Positions 40,117-53,400 are shown, numbered from the stretch's first letter. The stretch: 64,000 nucleotides of DNA from Hemicordylus capensis (GCF_027244095.1 NC_069670.1:14341320-14405319); one strand, 5' to 3'. Notes: generated by a model not told the origin, from the sequence alone. Numbers and translations: made by a program.

Positions 40117-40748
40117 ATGGGGGGGGGGGAAGCATTAATTTTAATAATACCACTCTCTATATAAATAAATAATATATATATATCTATATATTAAAAAAAA
40201 AAAACTTTAAAAAAAAAACACAGTGTAACCACACGATTGCATGCCGGTGACAAATGTTTTAAAAAACAACAACGGGGAAACAATTAGTATAACTTACCAA
40301 TATCGAGGGGAAGTTTTTGATACGGTTCTCTGTCATTCTGGAAGTCATGTTCGTGATGAACTGTCTTTGTGGGTATTCACCACACTCGGCCTCTTCAGCT
40401 TCTCTTTCCCCCCCTTTCCCGCGCTCTCGTTTTTCCTTTTTTTCCAAGTTCTTCTGCGGAACCACCGATTCGGGCTCCGTCTCGTCCGCCACCCGGCAGC
40501 TGTGGATTCTTGACTGTTTCTGTGACTTGGGTGAACGGACTCTGCCTGTTTGCTTCTCGTGCAACATTTGGCCCGTGGGGCAAAGTGATTTGTGAGGGGA
40601 GCGATTCGCTTGACCGACGACTCTGGCCGAAAACTATTTCCTGTACAACAAGGTCTGGGAATAACGCCATTCGCAACGCCACCGGCGGCCAAGATGGAGG
40701 CTTCAATAGCCGGGGCTGGCTGAAGATCTTTTTACCCCCCACACCAGG

Positions 40749-40860
40749 GGGGGACGTGTGGCTCTCCAGATGTTGCCCCACTACAACTCCCATCATCACC
40801 AGCTGCAATAAATTGTGGCTGGGGTGATGGTAGTTGCAGTTCAGTAATATCTGCAAAGAT
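40749..40860. mobile_element. hAT-type palindromic MITE in the SYT11 3' UTR
   Basis: CTCTCCAGATGTTGCCCCAC and AGTTCAGTAATATCTGCA arms around ACTCCCATCATCACCAGC and GGCTGGGGTGATGG. Confidence 0.72.
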
Positions 40861-41009
40861 ATTACTGGCCGAGACTAGGGCCTCAGAAACCCGGTCCTCC
40901 TGCTGACGCTGGACCACAGCTCCCATAGTCCTTATCTATCGGTCACTGTCGCGGCGGGGTTGGGGGAGCAAAAGGTTGTGCCACCTTAGCCTAGACGTCA
41001 TCCCCAGCC

Positions 41010-41126
41010 TCAGAGTTTCTAACAGGTGGCCTTCCAGTTGTTGCTGAACCACAACTCTCAGCAGCCCCAGCCACAACAAATTGTCACAGGGGGTGATGGG
41101 AGTTGTAGTCCAGCAACATCTAGAGC
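41010..41126. mobile_element. hAT-type palindromic MITE in the SYT11 3' UTR
   Basis: CTTCCAGTTGTTGCTGAACC and GTAGTCCAGCAACATCTAGA arms. The centre is ACAACAAATTGTCACAGG. Confidence 0.72.
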
Positions 41127-41275
41127 AGGGATTCTCAGCGTTGGGTCCCCAGATGTTATCAGACTTCAACTCCCATAATCTCCAGGCCCAGTGGCCTTTG
41201 GCTGGGGATGAGTAGGGGTTGTGGGAGTTGAAGTCCAATAACATCTGGGGACCCAACGTTGAGAATCCCTGATCT
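41127..41275. mobile_element. hAT-type MITE, near-perfect, with exact 8-bp target duplication
   Basis: ATCTAGAG precedes CAGGGATTCTCAGCGTTGGG and follows CCCAACGTTGAGAATCCCTG. The duplication is exact, and the CAGGG ends are typical of hAT elements. Lies in the SYT11 3' UTR. Confidence 0.85.
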
Positions 41276-44180
41276 AGAGGGTCACCAGTGGGGAAGCCCT
41301 GACTCCGAGAACCCTGGGCTGCTCTCTCCTGGGGCGGGAGTGAAGGTAGGCATACTGAAAACACACAGCCAGCTCGAACCTGCATGCTCTCTCCAGTGCA
41401 GGGGGTGACCTTTGAGTTTTGCCGCCCTAGACAGCTGCCTACGCAGTGGAACTGGCCCCAGAAATAGCTAGGAGGGTCTGTGCATTGGAGCCCAATGTTT
41501 ACGGGGGCCCGGAAGGCAGTCACATTCCACAAAAATGCCACCATTCCTGCTTTGGGGTTGCTGGTTGGTTTGTTTTTAAGTGTCTCTTATTATTTGGAGC
41601 TGGGACAGCTTCCCATTCAAACAGCTTTAAGTCACAGCTAGCTTGACCGTCTGTAAAAGGTACAGACTGGCGATCCGGATCGAGGCACTAGGGCTGCCAG
41701 CACTCTGTCCTCGGCTTACCGCAGGCCTCGTGCCCATAATGCCCCTTTGAGCCAGCTTCTGTTGGCACAGGAGGGCAAGCTTCCAGAGTCACTCAGAAAC
41801 CCTCATCATCTTGAGTGACAGGAGTGCCTGCTGAAGAGCTCTGTGAAATCCCGAAGCCTGCCCCTTCCGCATCAATAGAAAGGGGTCCCACGAAAGCCGC
41901 CGCTCCTTCTGTCATCCCTAAATTAACAGCTTTCTGCATCGGGCTGGCAAAGAAGCAGGACAGGTCCAGGTTACAGCAAGGGGCACGCAGGAAGCTCACG
42001 TGTGCCAGTATCCACTGTTTCACACCCCCACACACCCCGTCCTTGCCCTGTGCCCTGTGTAGAGTGTAAATACTGTATCATAGGTTCGAACAAAAATGAA
42101 AGAGAAGAATTTCAATGTTTACAGTCCTTGATGGTGGTGGGCGGTGGAAGCCCTTCTCAAGAGACAGAAACGTGTCGAGGGAAAGCCTTTGCTGCAGAGA
42201 GAGGCAGATCACTGGGGCAGGACCGTTCGAGGCTCAGGTGCTTTCCCTGCCCAAAGAAAATCACAGAACCACCGCGGAGAGGACCGGGAGGCAAGGCAGG
42301 TCAACGAGCAGGGTCTCAGCCCCTTCTTACCTAAGAGCCTTTGGGATCTGGACCTCCCCTTCCTTCCTTGGTGTTTCGGAAGCTGGAAACAGACCACCGT
42401 TGGGTTTTTCAGAGAGCTCAAGAGCTTCGAAAGAGAGATCGGCTTCTCGCGGGGCGTGGTGTTCTGGCCGAACAGACGTTGCAGGGTTGTTGTATTTAAT
42501 CACTCCAAGAACCGATTTGACCAAGACAACCGTGGGAGAAGGAGGTGCGTGCACGGGTGGAAACGGAACTTTCCTTCAGTCACTTTCCACTCTTAGGAAC
42601 TAGCGGCCCTCTCCACCCCCCAGAAGGCCTCAAACGGAGCCCGGGGATGCCTGAAAGCACACGAGGGGGCAGAAGTGATCCCGTTAGGGTGCCAAGGCCT
42701 CTGTGTAGCTCTCCTTGGGACTGGCGTACCCTCGCCGCCCCGCCGCCCACAAAAAAGGCATCAAAAGGTTTCTGCCTCCTTTCAGTTGCTTTCTGGATTT
42801 GCTGGGTGCCATTGACACCATCCAGAGCCCTCCCCGGTGTCCACGCAGGGGGGAATCCATGTGGTTTGGCCAGGGTGTGTGCGACACACGCTTCTCTAGA
42901 CAGAAAATGCGGAAGGCGGTGAGCGCTTCCCCAAACTGGAGCTCAGCTGCCCCGTCCCAGGAGACGCCTAGAGTTCATCCAGGTGCAACGAGAGACTTTT
43001 CCATTGCCAAGGAGAAAGCAGATCCGGTCTCCCCACACGTTCTTCCGGTGCACAGATCTGGTGCCTCCGCCGGAAGCGCTATTTTGTGGGCGAAGGCACA
43101 AGCCAAGGGCGCATAGTGGGAAGAGCAGATCTCATCCCCTCGCTGCAGTGCACAGGCAAAGGGCTCTGCGGCTTTCTCTATCCAGCATGGCCAGCAAAAG
43201 AGGCACCCCCCAGCCACTGACTTCCACCCACAAGCCACCAAGGAGCGGGATATGGGGGGGGGGAGTAAAGGCAGAGGAAGGAAAGCAGATCACTTTTCCC
43301 GAGGCCTCTGAAAAGGGCAGGTGGAAAGAGCCCTTAGACCACATCCCAGCTTTTTCGGATCAGTCAGCTTGCTTTTCAAAATAGGGCCCCTCTTCAAGAT
43401 TGCCAGGGAAGCCCGTTAGACACTTTAACCAGACTTCTTCCGAGATAGAACCACCAGCCAGCGCCACAGTATCTCTGCATTGTGCACCCTTTCAGGTGTG
43501 AACTCTCCGCTACACAACCGGTTCGAATCCCCGGTTGGGTCCCCAACCTCACGGCCACCTCTCGCTTCGCTTCGGTCACTCTTGCTGCTCTGAACCGAAC
43601 CATTTCCTCCCCTCTGACTGCTGCGGGCTCGACTCAAACCAAGCGTTAATGAAGCATTTCCTCTCTACTTTTCAGTGCAAATAAAAACGTTTGTTTAGGG
43701 TTTTTTTTTTAAATCTCAAGCCTAAATCATTTCTCCTTCCTCCAATTGTAAAGCAAAAGATGGACGCTATTGTCAAGGAAAACGTGCTCAGGGTTCATTA
43801 TGTTTAGGCTTCTTGGGCAGATAGGGACAGCTCCATTCCTCCTCAGGAATAAGGGGAAGATAATGAGGGTCAGATTTTTTTTCCTTTTAAATGTAAAATG
43901 AACCATTTGACAGCCGCCTCGCCGCGAGATCCCCCTTGGTGTGGGTTGTTTGGGGTAGTTTCTATTTTCTTTTCACCTTGTGTCTATTGTAAAATTAAAA
44001 AAAAAAAAACTTGGACAAGTTACAACTTTGTGTCAAAACAAAACAAAAAAGCAAGAAAAAAATAATAATAATAACTTGAACCGTGTACAACTGCCTAATG
44101 CTGTAATGCTAACCTAACAAGAAAAAATATGTAATGCTATCTGTAACGTCAACCTTGTTTCAACGCACACAGAGCGTTCA

Positions 44181-44186
44181 AATAAA
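44181..44186 (+). terminator. Distal polyadenylation signal of SYT11
   Basis: AATAAA followed by GATGGAGTCACTTT, preceded by TTGTTTCAACGC. It is the last strong signal before repeats resume at 44285. Confidence 0.6.
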
Positions 44187-44284
44187 GATGGAGTCACTTT
44201 AAATTTAGCTGCCTGGCCACGGCGTAGTTTCTAGATTGCAAAAGCACAGATAAAAACGATTCTCGGAGCCAGAGCTCAACGAGG

Positions 44285-44440
44285 GAACACACACCTTGCA
44301 TGCAGAGGGTCCCGGGTCAAATCCCTTAATCTCTCCAAGTACAGGGCTGAAAGGACCCACACCCGAGGGCTCTGGAGGGCCATTGCCAGAGGACTGGAGA
44401 GGCACCAGATCAATGGCCTATTCCGCCGGCTTCCTATCTC
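44285..44440 (+). repeat. tRNA-Ala-like SINE, 5'-truncated
   Basis: CTTGCATGCAGAGGGTCCCG, GGTCAAATCCC and GGCCATTGCCAGAGGACTGG follow the family order. It lies just downstream of the SYT11 polyadenylation signal. Confidence 0.65.
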
Positions 44441-44734
44441 CAAGCTGGGTGTTTGAAGCAGGGGCTGCAAGCTCAGCAGGAGAGCTCAGGTTCAGCACGC
44501 CAAAGGCCCCTTGTTCAATCTGAATTCTCTTTCGAGTCTGACTCCCCTCCTGCTAATATGGGGAAAGGGGCGAGTAAGATGCCATCCTGAAGGACCAATA
44601 TCAAACCTGACTGAGCACCCCTCCAATCCCTTTTGCTTAGAGCAAGATAGGACAGGACCCTGGGCCGTGCGGTAAGGATTCTGAATTTGCGTTTCCTGGA
44701 GTGAGGGAGAGGTGCAGCCGGTTAGAGGGGAAAA

Positions 44735-44840
44735 TACTGTTAACGGGTGATGGGGGAAATCTCTGCTGGAGATGAGCTGCCCATCAGAGTTCACAATACT
44801 AGGCTAGATGGATCATCCTAGATGGATCATCAGGCTAACT
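44735..44840 (+). repeat. SINE tail fragment with a duplicated TAGATGGATCATC
   Basis: GAGTTCACAATACTAGGCTA is followed by two TAGATGGATCATC copies. Family tail only. Confidence 0.5.
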
Positions 44841-44849
44841 CTGTTTAAA

Positions 44850-45910
44850 GCAGTTTTTGTATGTCCAGAAACCGACAAGCTTTGGTGAATGTGCTTAACC
44901 ACCAAAAGTTGCATCAATGTTCTAGAAGTTGGGGTAAGCAGTGGACAAATTTGCCACCGACACTGAACTGTTTAGGGTTGTGGAATTCAAAACAGATTGT
45001 AAGGCGCTCCAAATGGATCTCTTCAAACTGTAATGCATACATTGGGGCAAAAACACCAACTTCACATATACACTGATGAGGTCTGAGCCGTTGGTGACCG
45101 ACCTAATCTTGGAGACGTGATGGACAGCTCGTTGAAAGGGTCAACGCAGTGCACGGCAGCTATGAAAAAGGCAAATTCTGTGCTAGGGATTATTAGGAAA
45201 GGGATTGAAAATAAAGATGCTAATTATTATAATGCCCTCATACAAATCTATGGTGCAGCCACCCTTGGAGTACTGCATGCAGTTCTGGCCACTGTATCTT
45301 TAGGAGGACATTGTGGAACTGGAAAAGGTGCAGAAGAGGGCCACCAAGATGATCAGAGGCCTGGAGCACCTTCCTTATGAGGCAAGGCTACAGCATCTGG
45401 GGCTTTTAGTTTGGAAAAGAGGCGACTACGGGGAGACATGACAGAGGTGTATCAAGTTATGCATGGAGTAGAGACAGTGGATGGAGAGAAACCTTTCTCC
45501 CTCTCTCACATATTAGAACTGGGGGCCATCCCATGAAACTGAAGTCCAGGAAATTTAGGACAGACACAAGGACGGACTTTTTCACACAGCGCATAATCAC
45601 TCTATGGAATTCTCTCTGCCACGGGATGTGGTGACGGCCTCTAGCCTGGATGGCTTTAAAAAGGGGCTTAGACAAACTCATGGAGGACAGATCTATCAAG
45701 GGCTACTAGTCTGGTGGCTGTGGGTCAGCCTCTGAGGCAAGATGCCTCCAAATACCAGTGGCCGGTGAGCAACAGCAGGAGAGAAGGCATGCATGCCTTC
45801 ACCTCTTGCCTGTGGGCTCCCCAGAGGCATCTGGTGGGCCCCTGTGTGAAACAGGAGGCTGCACTGGATAGGCCTTGGGCCTGATCCAGCAGGGCTCTTT
45901 TTATATTAGG
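44850..45910 (+). mobile_element. CR1-like LINE 3' fragment, longest copy (about 1 kb)
   Basis: GCTAGGGATTATTAGGAAAG, TTGGAGTACTGCATGCAGTT, GAAAAGGTGCAGAAGAGGGC and CTCTATGGAATTCTCTCTGC lie in polymerase order. The 3' end is GGCCTGATCCAGCAGGGCTC. Small indels split the frame several times. Confidence 0.82.
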
Positions 45911-47640
45911 TTCTCCATCTACAGGTGCCATCAAGCGACATACCTGGCCAAAGAGAATCCACAGTGTGGCTTTGCCCCCCTCCAGAGGACTAGAAGCAAA
46001 GCGAAACCAATTGACGGGCAGGGCTTCATCTGTACCGTAGGGTGCCAACTCCTCATCCCTACCCCCACCCCGGGCTTTCCCTTTTGGATTTACAGCACTG
46101 TTGCCAAAAAGGGCCAGCTGCGACAGAAGCAGATTCTTGGAAACTTGATCATATCCGACTGTGTGGGATTTAAATCCAAAGCAGCAAGTGAGGGCTCTGC
46201 TCAGGAACTAGACGGCGGCCGTTCTCGGGTTCCCAGAGTACGGCCCTCCCTGGAGCTGCGCCACAGGATACGGCGCTTGAGAAAGCGAGAGAACTTTCGT
46301 GTCTTAAGAGATGCTGGAGTTGCAGCCAAGGAGAACCAACCGCAGGGTGCGACCGGGAGATCCTCACCCTCCAAAGCAACACAGGATGAACACTTGGAAC
46401 CAGCTTCAGGATGCACAGCCGCCCAGGGGCCGAGTTCTAGGTTGGAGAGGCTATGACGACCACCCAACTGCCTCAGGGTCAGGAAAGGAAAGGCCCCGCC
46501 TGACGCGGCAAAGGGTATGCTCTTTTTAATCCAAGCTCCCAGCACAGACCCATTGTTCCGCTCTCCGTTGGAGCGCACGGCCCACTCACATGCTCGTCCC
46601 CTCCCAGCTGAACGGCTCAGGCTGCAAGCACTTGTGGGGAAGCCATCTAGCGGCCTGGGTCCAGCAGCGACAGTCACGCTGCACACAGCTTCCCCCCACC
46701 ACCACCCCGGTGCACGCGCAGTCTCACTGGGAAGGCATTACCTCATCCGTTTCCAGTTGCATTTGTCTGCTTTGACAAGGGGCATTCAACTCCCTTCGAG
46801 GGAAAAGCACGATGCAAATGTCCCCTTTCCCCCGGCCTGCTGGTAGACCTGGAGACACAATAGGGTTGCCCAACGACGCTCGGTGGGGAGCATGCGATTT
46901 CTCTTAACACAGCACAGCCTGTGTCATGATCACGGGGTATCAGGACCATCTACCCAACTCCACCCGGCCCAGTGGGCACCCTGGACCACCATTTGGGAGT
47001 CACCGACTTCCAGGCGACGCATTTTAGGAGCCCGCTTCAAAGCAGAGGCCGTCATGACGGTCCAAAGCAGCAAAGAATGTGTTGTTTCTGGAGACGAACT
47101 CTCCAGAGACAGAATTCCATTAGAGCGAGCGCCGAGGAAAAGAGGACGGGAACCACTAATAGCCCTTTTGGACTTGAAACCAAGTCATTCTCTGCAGGGA
47201 GTTCCCCCCCCCCAACACATTCAACCCGTGAGAGTCTAGGCACTCGCAAAGTGCCGGCTAAGGATGCCAGTACAGTAATGCATACCCAGTAATGGAGAAC
47301 CATTAAAAATCAGGAAGACAACAAACAGGAACTGCTTATGTAGCAGTCTTATCCTTTTGCCTCAGAAATATCCCTCTGTATCGAAATCGTAAACTCTTGT
47401 GCCTCAAGGGTGGCAGATGTTCTAGGTTCTCTCATCATTCATGGAACACCTAACGGAGCTCGAGTACCTCAGCTGGGTGTCTTTTCAACAGCACCTGTTT
47501 ATTTTGCAAGGAGCCCGACTCAGAGGATGCAATCGACATGCCTGGCTCCACCACTTCCCCCCACCCCCCCCGAAAGCTAAGTCTTACCTTGGACATCAGT
47601 ATACAGTACAAGAAGAACAGAGAGTCTTCATTACAAAACC
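45911..47640. other. SYT11-RIT1 tail-to-tail intergenic gap, right half
   Basis: I see no gene, repeat or conserved peptide here. Open frames of up to 190 codons occur but show no family resemblance. Confidence 0.5.
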
Positions 47641-47646
47641 TTTATT
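47641..47646 (-). terminator. Probable polyadenylation signal of RIT1
   Basis: TTTATT on the plus strand (AATAAA on the minus strand), with a T/A-rich context. Confidence 0.55.
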
Positions 47647-48260
47647 GTGTCGAATGCCATTCTCAGCTTCGTGTGTAAAAATCACGAACTGGGTCCGTCC
47701 CCCACCGAAGAGTGCTCCTTATTCATACATAATCATGCCTGGCGACAAGAGGCTCTCCTTTAGCACCACGGAAAGCTGACTTCGGCTGAAGCAAGAATTT
47801 TAAGGCACAGAAACTTCATCGCTTTGCCCAAGGGCGAAAGCCTGGCTTCATTGTTTTGATTCTGCTTCAGACAGGAAGCGGCAGGTTTCGAGTCAATTAT
47901 GAGCACCCTGGGTTTTTGCATCACTTTGACTTCAAGGAGGAAACTTGAGTTGTAAAGAGACTGAAACTAATTTTGCTCCAAAGACATTGGCTACAATTTA
48001 TGATGGAAAAGCCCTGTGCGCCTCATTCAAACATGCCAGGAGTATCTGATGCAATCATCAACAAAAAGCATTCAGTTACAGATCTGTTCCTAGATTAGTA
48101 GCTATGGAAAGTATCCAGCATTGAGCATCAAGTTAATTTACTAATATAAATATGCCATATATTGCTACAGTCAATAATACATTCAAAATCTTCCTTGCTA
48201 AATGGAATGTGTGGTTTTTCTTCAATTGTTCAGTTTGTAGAGTTTGTAAAGCAACTAAGA

Positions 48261-48278
48261 TAGATAGATAGATAGATA
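48261..48278 (+). repeat. (GATA)n microsatellite in the RIT1 3' UTR
   Basis: About four to five GATA units. Confidence 0.8.
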
Positions 48279-50173
48279 AAACACAGGTACGACTTGCAAT
48301 ACAAAAATTAAGAGCAATACAAAAATTAAGTAAGAAGAGTCCCAGAAACGCCTATATTCTAGTATCACACTTGATTCTTTTCCTTCAGAACAACACAAGT
48401 TTAACGACCATCTCCATCACTCTGAATAGGAGAGCAAGCAAAGGCAGTTTTGTTTTGTTTGTTTTTAAAAAGAGCTCATGTGTCCAGCGGGCTGATTTAT
48501 TTCTTAAAAGGCTTTCACTACTTGGTTTTGCAGAGAATTACCCAAGACAACCGATCCAGGGTTAACACCAGCCCAAGCGGTCCTGCATTACCCCACAGAT
48601 GTAGTGACATCGATTCAAGTTCCGCTTGCTTATCCTTGACACCCGTCTTGGGGATCTCTGCACTATCTAGGCATCAATGGTGCAATTTTAACCCACCCAG
48701 GCACTTCTGCCTCTTGCTTTAGGAAAAGGTGAGGAAACTTCAAGCAATGGAACCGTCTTCCCAAGGTTGTCTAATGCGTGCCCGGTAAGAGGGGTGGGTC
48801 CCGTAAAGTGCTTCTCTTTCCCCCTCGCCAGCATTCCCCCACACAGAGAACATCTCAGTACAAAACCTTTTGACTACCAGCTACCCCATTGCTTTCCAAC
48901 CGAGGTGCGATCCATTGACCCAGACACTTGAGAACTGAGGTGAGGAAACCGCTTCAAACCAAGCCAGACGCCTCTGCACATGCTCGGCCACAGAGCTAGG
49001 GGATCTCCCTTGCCTAGGGAGCTCCACCTCCAAGTACAATTCTTCAGCCAACTTCCTCCACCGAGCACCACTTGACCCAGCCTCCACTCTCCAACTTGCC
49101 CAATCCCACCACTACACCGAGTCGACTTCCTTCCTCGAATCCCCCCCCCTTTCACTGGCCTCACACCACCACCTCTCAAGAGGAGGTGAAGGACCTCCCA
49201 ACACACAGTTTGCCCCTGCAGGGTGTCCTATCAAACAGGACCTTTCAAAGACCCACCTCAAGAAAGCTTGTGCAAAACAGTACCCCCACCCGCAATCTCT
49301 AGCGCCCCCGCCCCACAAAGAGGAGGAACAAGTAATATCCTGCAAAACCGAAAAGCGTCCTACTCTAGAAGTTCTAAGCATAGGACTGTGACAGTTCTGG
49401 AATGTATTATTACGCCATCTGTCGAAACAGCACGCACTAGAACTTGAGAATCGCATATGGTCGGATGGCCGTTGGGCTCCTGTGCTTTGCTGAGAGCTTC
49501 CCACATGGAGTTACTTTCCCCCCACATCCTCAACAGAACATCCAGGAGGAGTCCAGCCACCTCACTGTGAAACAGACACAGGGAGGATGCAGTGAATGGT
49601 TGAGAAGATCTCATTTTCTTGGCACTCCCCTAATTTACGACAAGTCAGCCTGCCCATACCCACAATCCAGAAAACCCACGAGTTCCACCCCACCAACATG
49701 CCGTGGCTTTTCCAGACAGGGCGTGTCATAGCCCTCCAGACGGTACCACCGACATTATGTTCTGCTCTTTTGAAATGCTGCTGAAACGTCCGGCCCCACA
49801 TCCCAACAGAAGCGTCCCGCTGACAAGGGCCTCATAGGAACAAGTGCCTGGCCAACTGTTCAGGCCCTCCTGGGATGCACCAGGAGTGGGTGGGCACACC
49901 AAGCTGGCTATGTCTTTCGGACTTCTTTGCCAGGTTGGTTCACAGCCCTCAGGATCAGCGGCTTCTTGCCAGGTCTTCTCCAGGAAGAATCAAACACATT
50001 TAGGAAGCACGTTGACGACAACTCTGTCACCAGGATAAAGGATTCCTCGGGGGAACAGCCTCCCAGGTTTTTCTAAAGCAACCGTTCTTGCAATTGATAC
50101 AGTCAGCAGGAAGAAGCCCAAGGCCAAAAGGCCACTGCCCTGCTTGGGTACCCCGGGGTCGGACTCCTTCCAT

Positions 50174-50404
50174 TCATGTCACCAAGTTCTTCTTCTTCCG
50201 GAACGGAGACTTCAATCTTTGCCACACACTGGTGTGAGGCCTCGCCTTCTTCCCCAACGCCATGACGGCTTCTTTCTCCTTCCTCCGGATTTCGCGCACA
50301 AGCGCATGAAACACGTCGTCGATATAGTAGCGGAAGGCCGCGGACGTTTCAAAGAACGGGCAGCCGAACTCGCGCGCCAAGGCGGCGCCTTCTTCCTTCG
50401 AGAC
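50174..50404 (-). CDS. RIT1: RIT1 coding exon 5 (residues 157-232, stop TGA)
   Basis: It encodes [40 protein letters not shown] and the basic tail [14 protein letters not shown]. The acceptor is TTGGAAG and the stop is at 50176-50174. Confidence 0.96.
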   Translation of the reverse strand, partial: VSKEEGAALAREFGCPFFETSAAFRYYIDDVFHALVREIRRKEKEAVMALGKKARPHTSVWQRLKSPFRKKKNLVT

Positions 50405-53400
50405 CTTCCAACGAGAAAGCACATGCCTGTCAGCACAATGAAAGCCGGCCTGTCCTTTAACCATGCCCCTTTGCCCTTAAGTTCGGGAAAATCTGCTCTC
50501 AACCTCAAAATCCGCCTTTCAGAGCAATATCCCTACTGGGCGTTTCTGCTTCATGCTGGCTCTCCTTCAACCCTACCTGCATTAGAAAGGAAGTACCTGT
50601 GCACGTCTGCCTTCACATTAGAATTCAAGTTCCTTACAGCAGGAATTGCACTGGAGGCCCTCTCAGAACTCACTCAGCTTTGGCACACTGCATTTTGAGG
50701 AGACACCACTGGACTCGCGATCCTTTTCTCCTAACACTCTCCTGACCATCGCCACCGGATCATCTTCTTGGTACTGGTACCCTTCAGCACCTGGACGTCC
50801 TCTCAACTCCGCCAAGTGTGTGAATCATTTATTACATTGTTAAGCCGCGATTTTAAGTCAGAAACTGAGGAGGTGACTGGACGCAAAGGAGACCGTATAT
50901 GCTCTTTCCGTTGGCACGTCTTTTTAAAATCAGCAGCAAAGTCAGTGAGTCATATGCCATCTTCTGACACTCACATTTTTGCACCACTCTCAGGTACTCT
51001 AAGCTCCAAGCCTGCTGAGTGGCACTGCTGTTTCATTAATCGTTGGTTCCTCAAAGGAACTTTGCACATCCCATTTCTGCCCAGCAGGCACGTCTACTGT
51101 TTTACCTACGTCTCTGGTATCTGGACGCCTTCCCCTAATTCTATTTCTTCCCGAACAGTCATGACTCTTCAGGTGTCCCTTTTCCGAATACTGCCCTCAA
51201 ATCCTCTCTCCCTCTTCTCCAAGAACGAGGGCAGAACCTGATGAGTGCAGCTCAGCTGAAGCCACCCAGGGACTGTGGGACGATACAGCAGTCCCCTCCA
51301 GCAGCAAGTACGCTTCCCTCCCTTCCAAAACAAGCAATCATAGGGACATAGGGACCTGCCATATACTGTGTCAGACCATTGGTCCATCTAGTCCAGTCTT
51401 GTCTACACTGACTGGCAGCGGCTTCTCCAAGGTTGCAGGCAGGAGTCTCTCTCAGCCCTCTCTTGGAGATGCTGCCAGGGAGGGAACTTGGAACCTTCTG
51501 ATGCTCTTCCCAGAGCAGCTCCATCCTCTGAGGGGGAATCTCTTCCAGTGCTCACACTTCTAGTCTCCCTTTCATATGCAACCAGAGTGGACCCTGCTTA
51601 GCTAAGGGGACGCGTCACGCTTGCTACCACAACACCAGCTCTCGGGTCCTACCATTTGCCACGCCATTTCTCCAAGGACAGTCGCCTTTGGGCGAACCCG
51701 ACTCCGCACTCCTCACCTGCCTCAGCTGCCCCAGGTCAGACTTGTTCCCCACAAGAACAGCCGGCGTCTCGTCGGTGCGGCGCACGCGGTAGATCAGCTG
51801 CTTGAGCTCGCGCACTTCGTGGAAGCTGCGGCGGTCGGCAATGGAGTAGCAGATCACAAAGCCTTCCCCCGCCCGCATGTACTGGTCTCTCATGGCAGTA
51901 AATTCCGCCTGGGAAAAGAAACACACACCAAAAAAAAAAAAAAGAGAGAGAGAACATTGGCGTTCGCAGGGGACAGCAGCCACAAGTTAGCACACGCCGT
52001 ACGCCTGGCCTCGCAGCAGAGCCAGGAAAGCAGGCAACCTTCACTACAACTCCCATCATCCCCAGTCACCATTCATTACATTCTAGTTCAACCGCCCGCT
52101 GCCTGCCCCGCAATCAGCATGTGGGGGGCTATCATGCTAACATGCATGCAAGAACCCGGGTGACCCGCGATTAGCAGGCCAAGGAAGCCAGTCGGAAGAT
52201 GAAAAAGAAGAGGCCCGCTTCTCGCGCACAGCTGGGTGTGGCACCCTGACTAAGCGGTGGGGCAACGGATCAGCGAGTCCCTGGTTCAAATCTCGTGTCA
52301 ACCCGGAAGGCACACGGAAAAGGCGAGGCTTCTCTCGCCTGTGGGCTCCTCAGCGGAATCTGGAGGACCACTGTGGATGCTGGACCCAATGGGCCTGATC
52401 CAGCGGGGCTTGACTTATGTTCTCTCTCAACCATCTCTCTTCAAATATGGGGATCGTACTGACCCCGGGGCATGGGCTGAGGACAAATGGTACAGCCACC
52501 CTGCTGAAGCCGAGACGGGATACTGATGGGAAAGTGGCAGGGAATCCTATGGACAGGATTTTTAATTCCACGGTGGAGGGTATGAGCTAAACGTAATAAA
52601 TACCTCGCAGGGCTGCTGCAAGGATTATGACGAGATGATGCACAGGAAGCATCCTGAATACTCAAGAGCACTAAGTGCTAAATCACCCTGGACAAAGAGG
52701 TGTCTTTTCAAATGGTGGCACTCTTTTATTTAGCCGGGGCGGTGGAGAGGGGGAGCAAGAGATAGCATTTTAAGATTGGGAGCCTCTTTGGGGCAGGGGA
52801 CCATCTTCTCATTGCTTTTGTTATGGAAACTGTTGAAAAGCAGTGTGGCAAGAGTCCAGTGCTAAATAATCAATGAGCCCCCCCGTCCCACCCCCAGGCA
52901 AAGGTTGGCCTTGTGAAGCAGCCCCCACTAACGGGGCCAAAGCGGGGCACCTTCTTAAAATGGCAGCTCCCTTCTAGAGAGTAGGGGGAGAAGAACAGCC
53001 CTCTTCAGCCCACAGAATATCTTCTAGTGGCTGCTGCTGGCGTCTTACTTGTGTGCGTGTGTTTTAAAGACTGTGAGCTCTTGTGCGACGGAATCTTTTT
53101 TCCCCCCATACCATCTGCTCGAAAAGCCACTTTGCAAACTTTTCCTGCTTGAAAAACAGCACACAGACTTACTTTGACACAACAGTAAGCGCTACATTAC
53201 TACATACCTGGCCTGCTGTGTCCAAAATATCCAGATTAGCAGGTTCATCATCAATCCTGATTCGGATCTTGTAAGCATCCTCTGTGCGGGGGAGAGAAGC
53301 ACACAGACACTCAGCACAGGCGTTCAAATGCAAAGGAGAACCCTTCAGACATGTTTACAGAACCAACACCCCAAACTAAGGGCCCCAGACGACCCATTTG

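Larger units (their letters stand above)
39868..44200 (+). other. SYT11 3' UTR, about 4.3 kb
   Basis: The region from the SYT11 stop to the AATAAA at 44181 has no other gene. It is A/T-rich at both ends, as expected of a long neuronal 3' UTR. An earlier AATAAA at 40111 could give a short form. Three hAT-type MITEs lie in 40749-41275. The long form is inferred from the signal position and from the known length of mammalian SYT11 3' UTRs. Confidence 0.6.
47641..50173 (-). other. RIT1 3' UTR, about 2.5 kb
   Basis: This runs from the RIT1 stop to a minus-strand AATAAA at 47641. It has no competing gene and few repeats, which is unusual for this window and consistent with transcribed, constrained sequence. 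A GATA microsatellite lies near 48260-48280. Confidence 0.6.

Noticed and set aside
45875-46456. A 193-codon open frame in the SYT11-RIT1 gap
   Set aside because: It begins inside a LINE 3' end and shows no recognisable domain or splice context.
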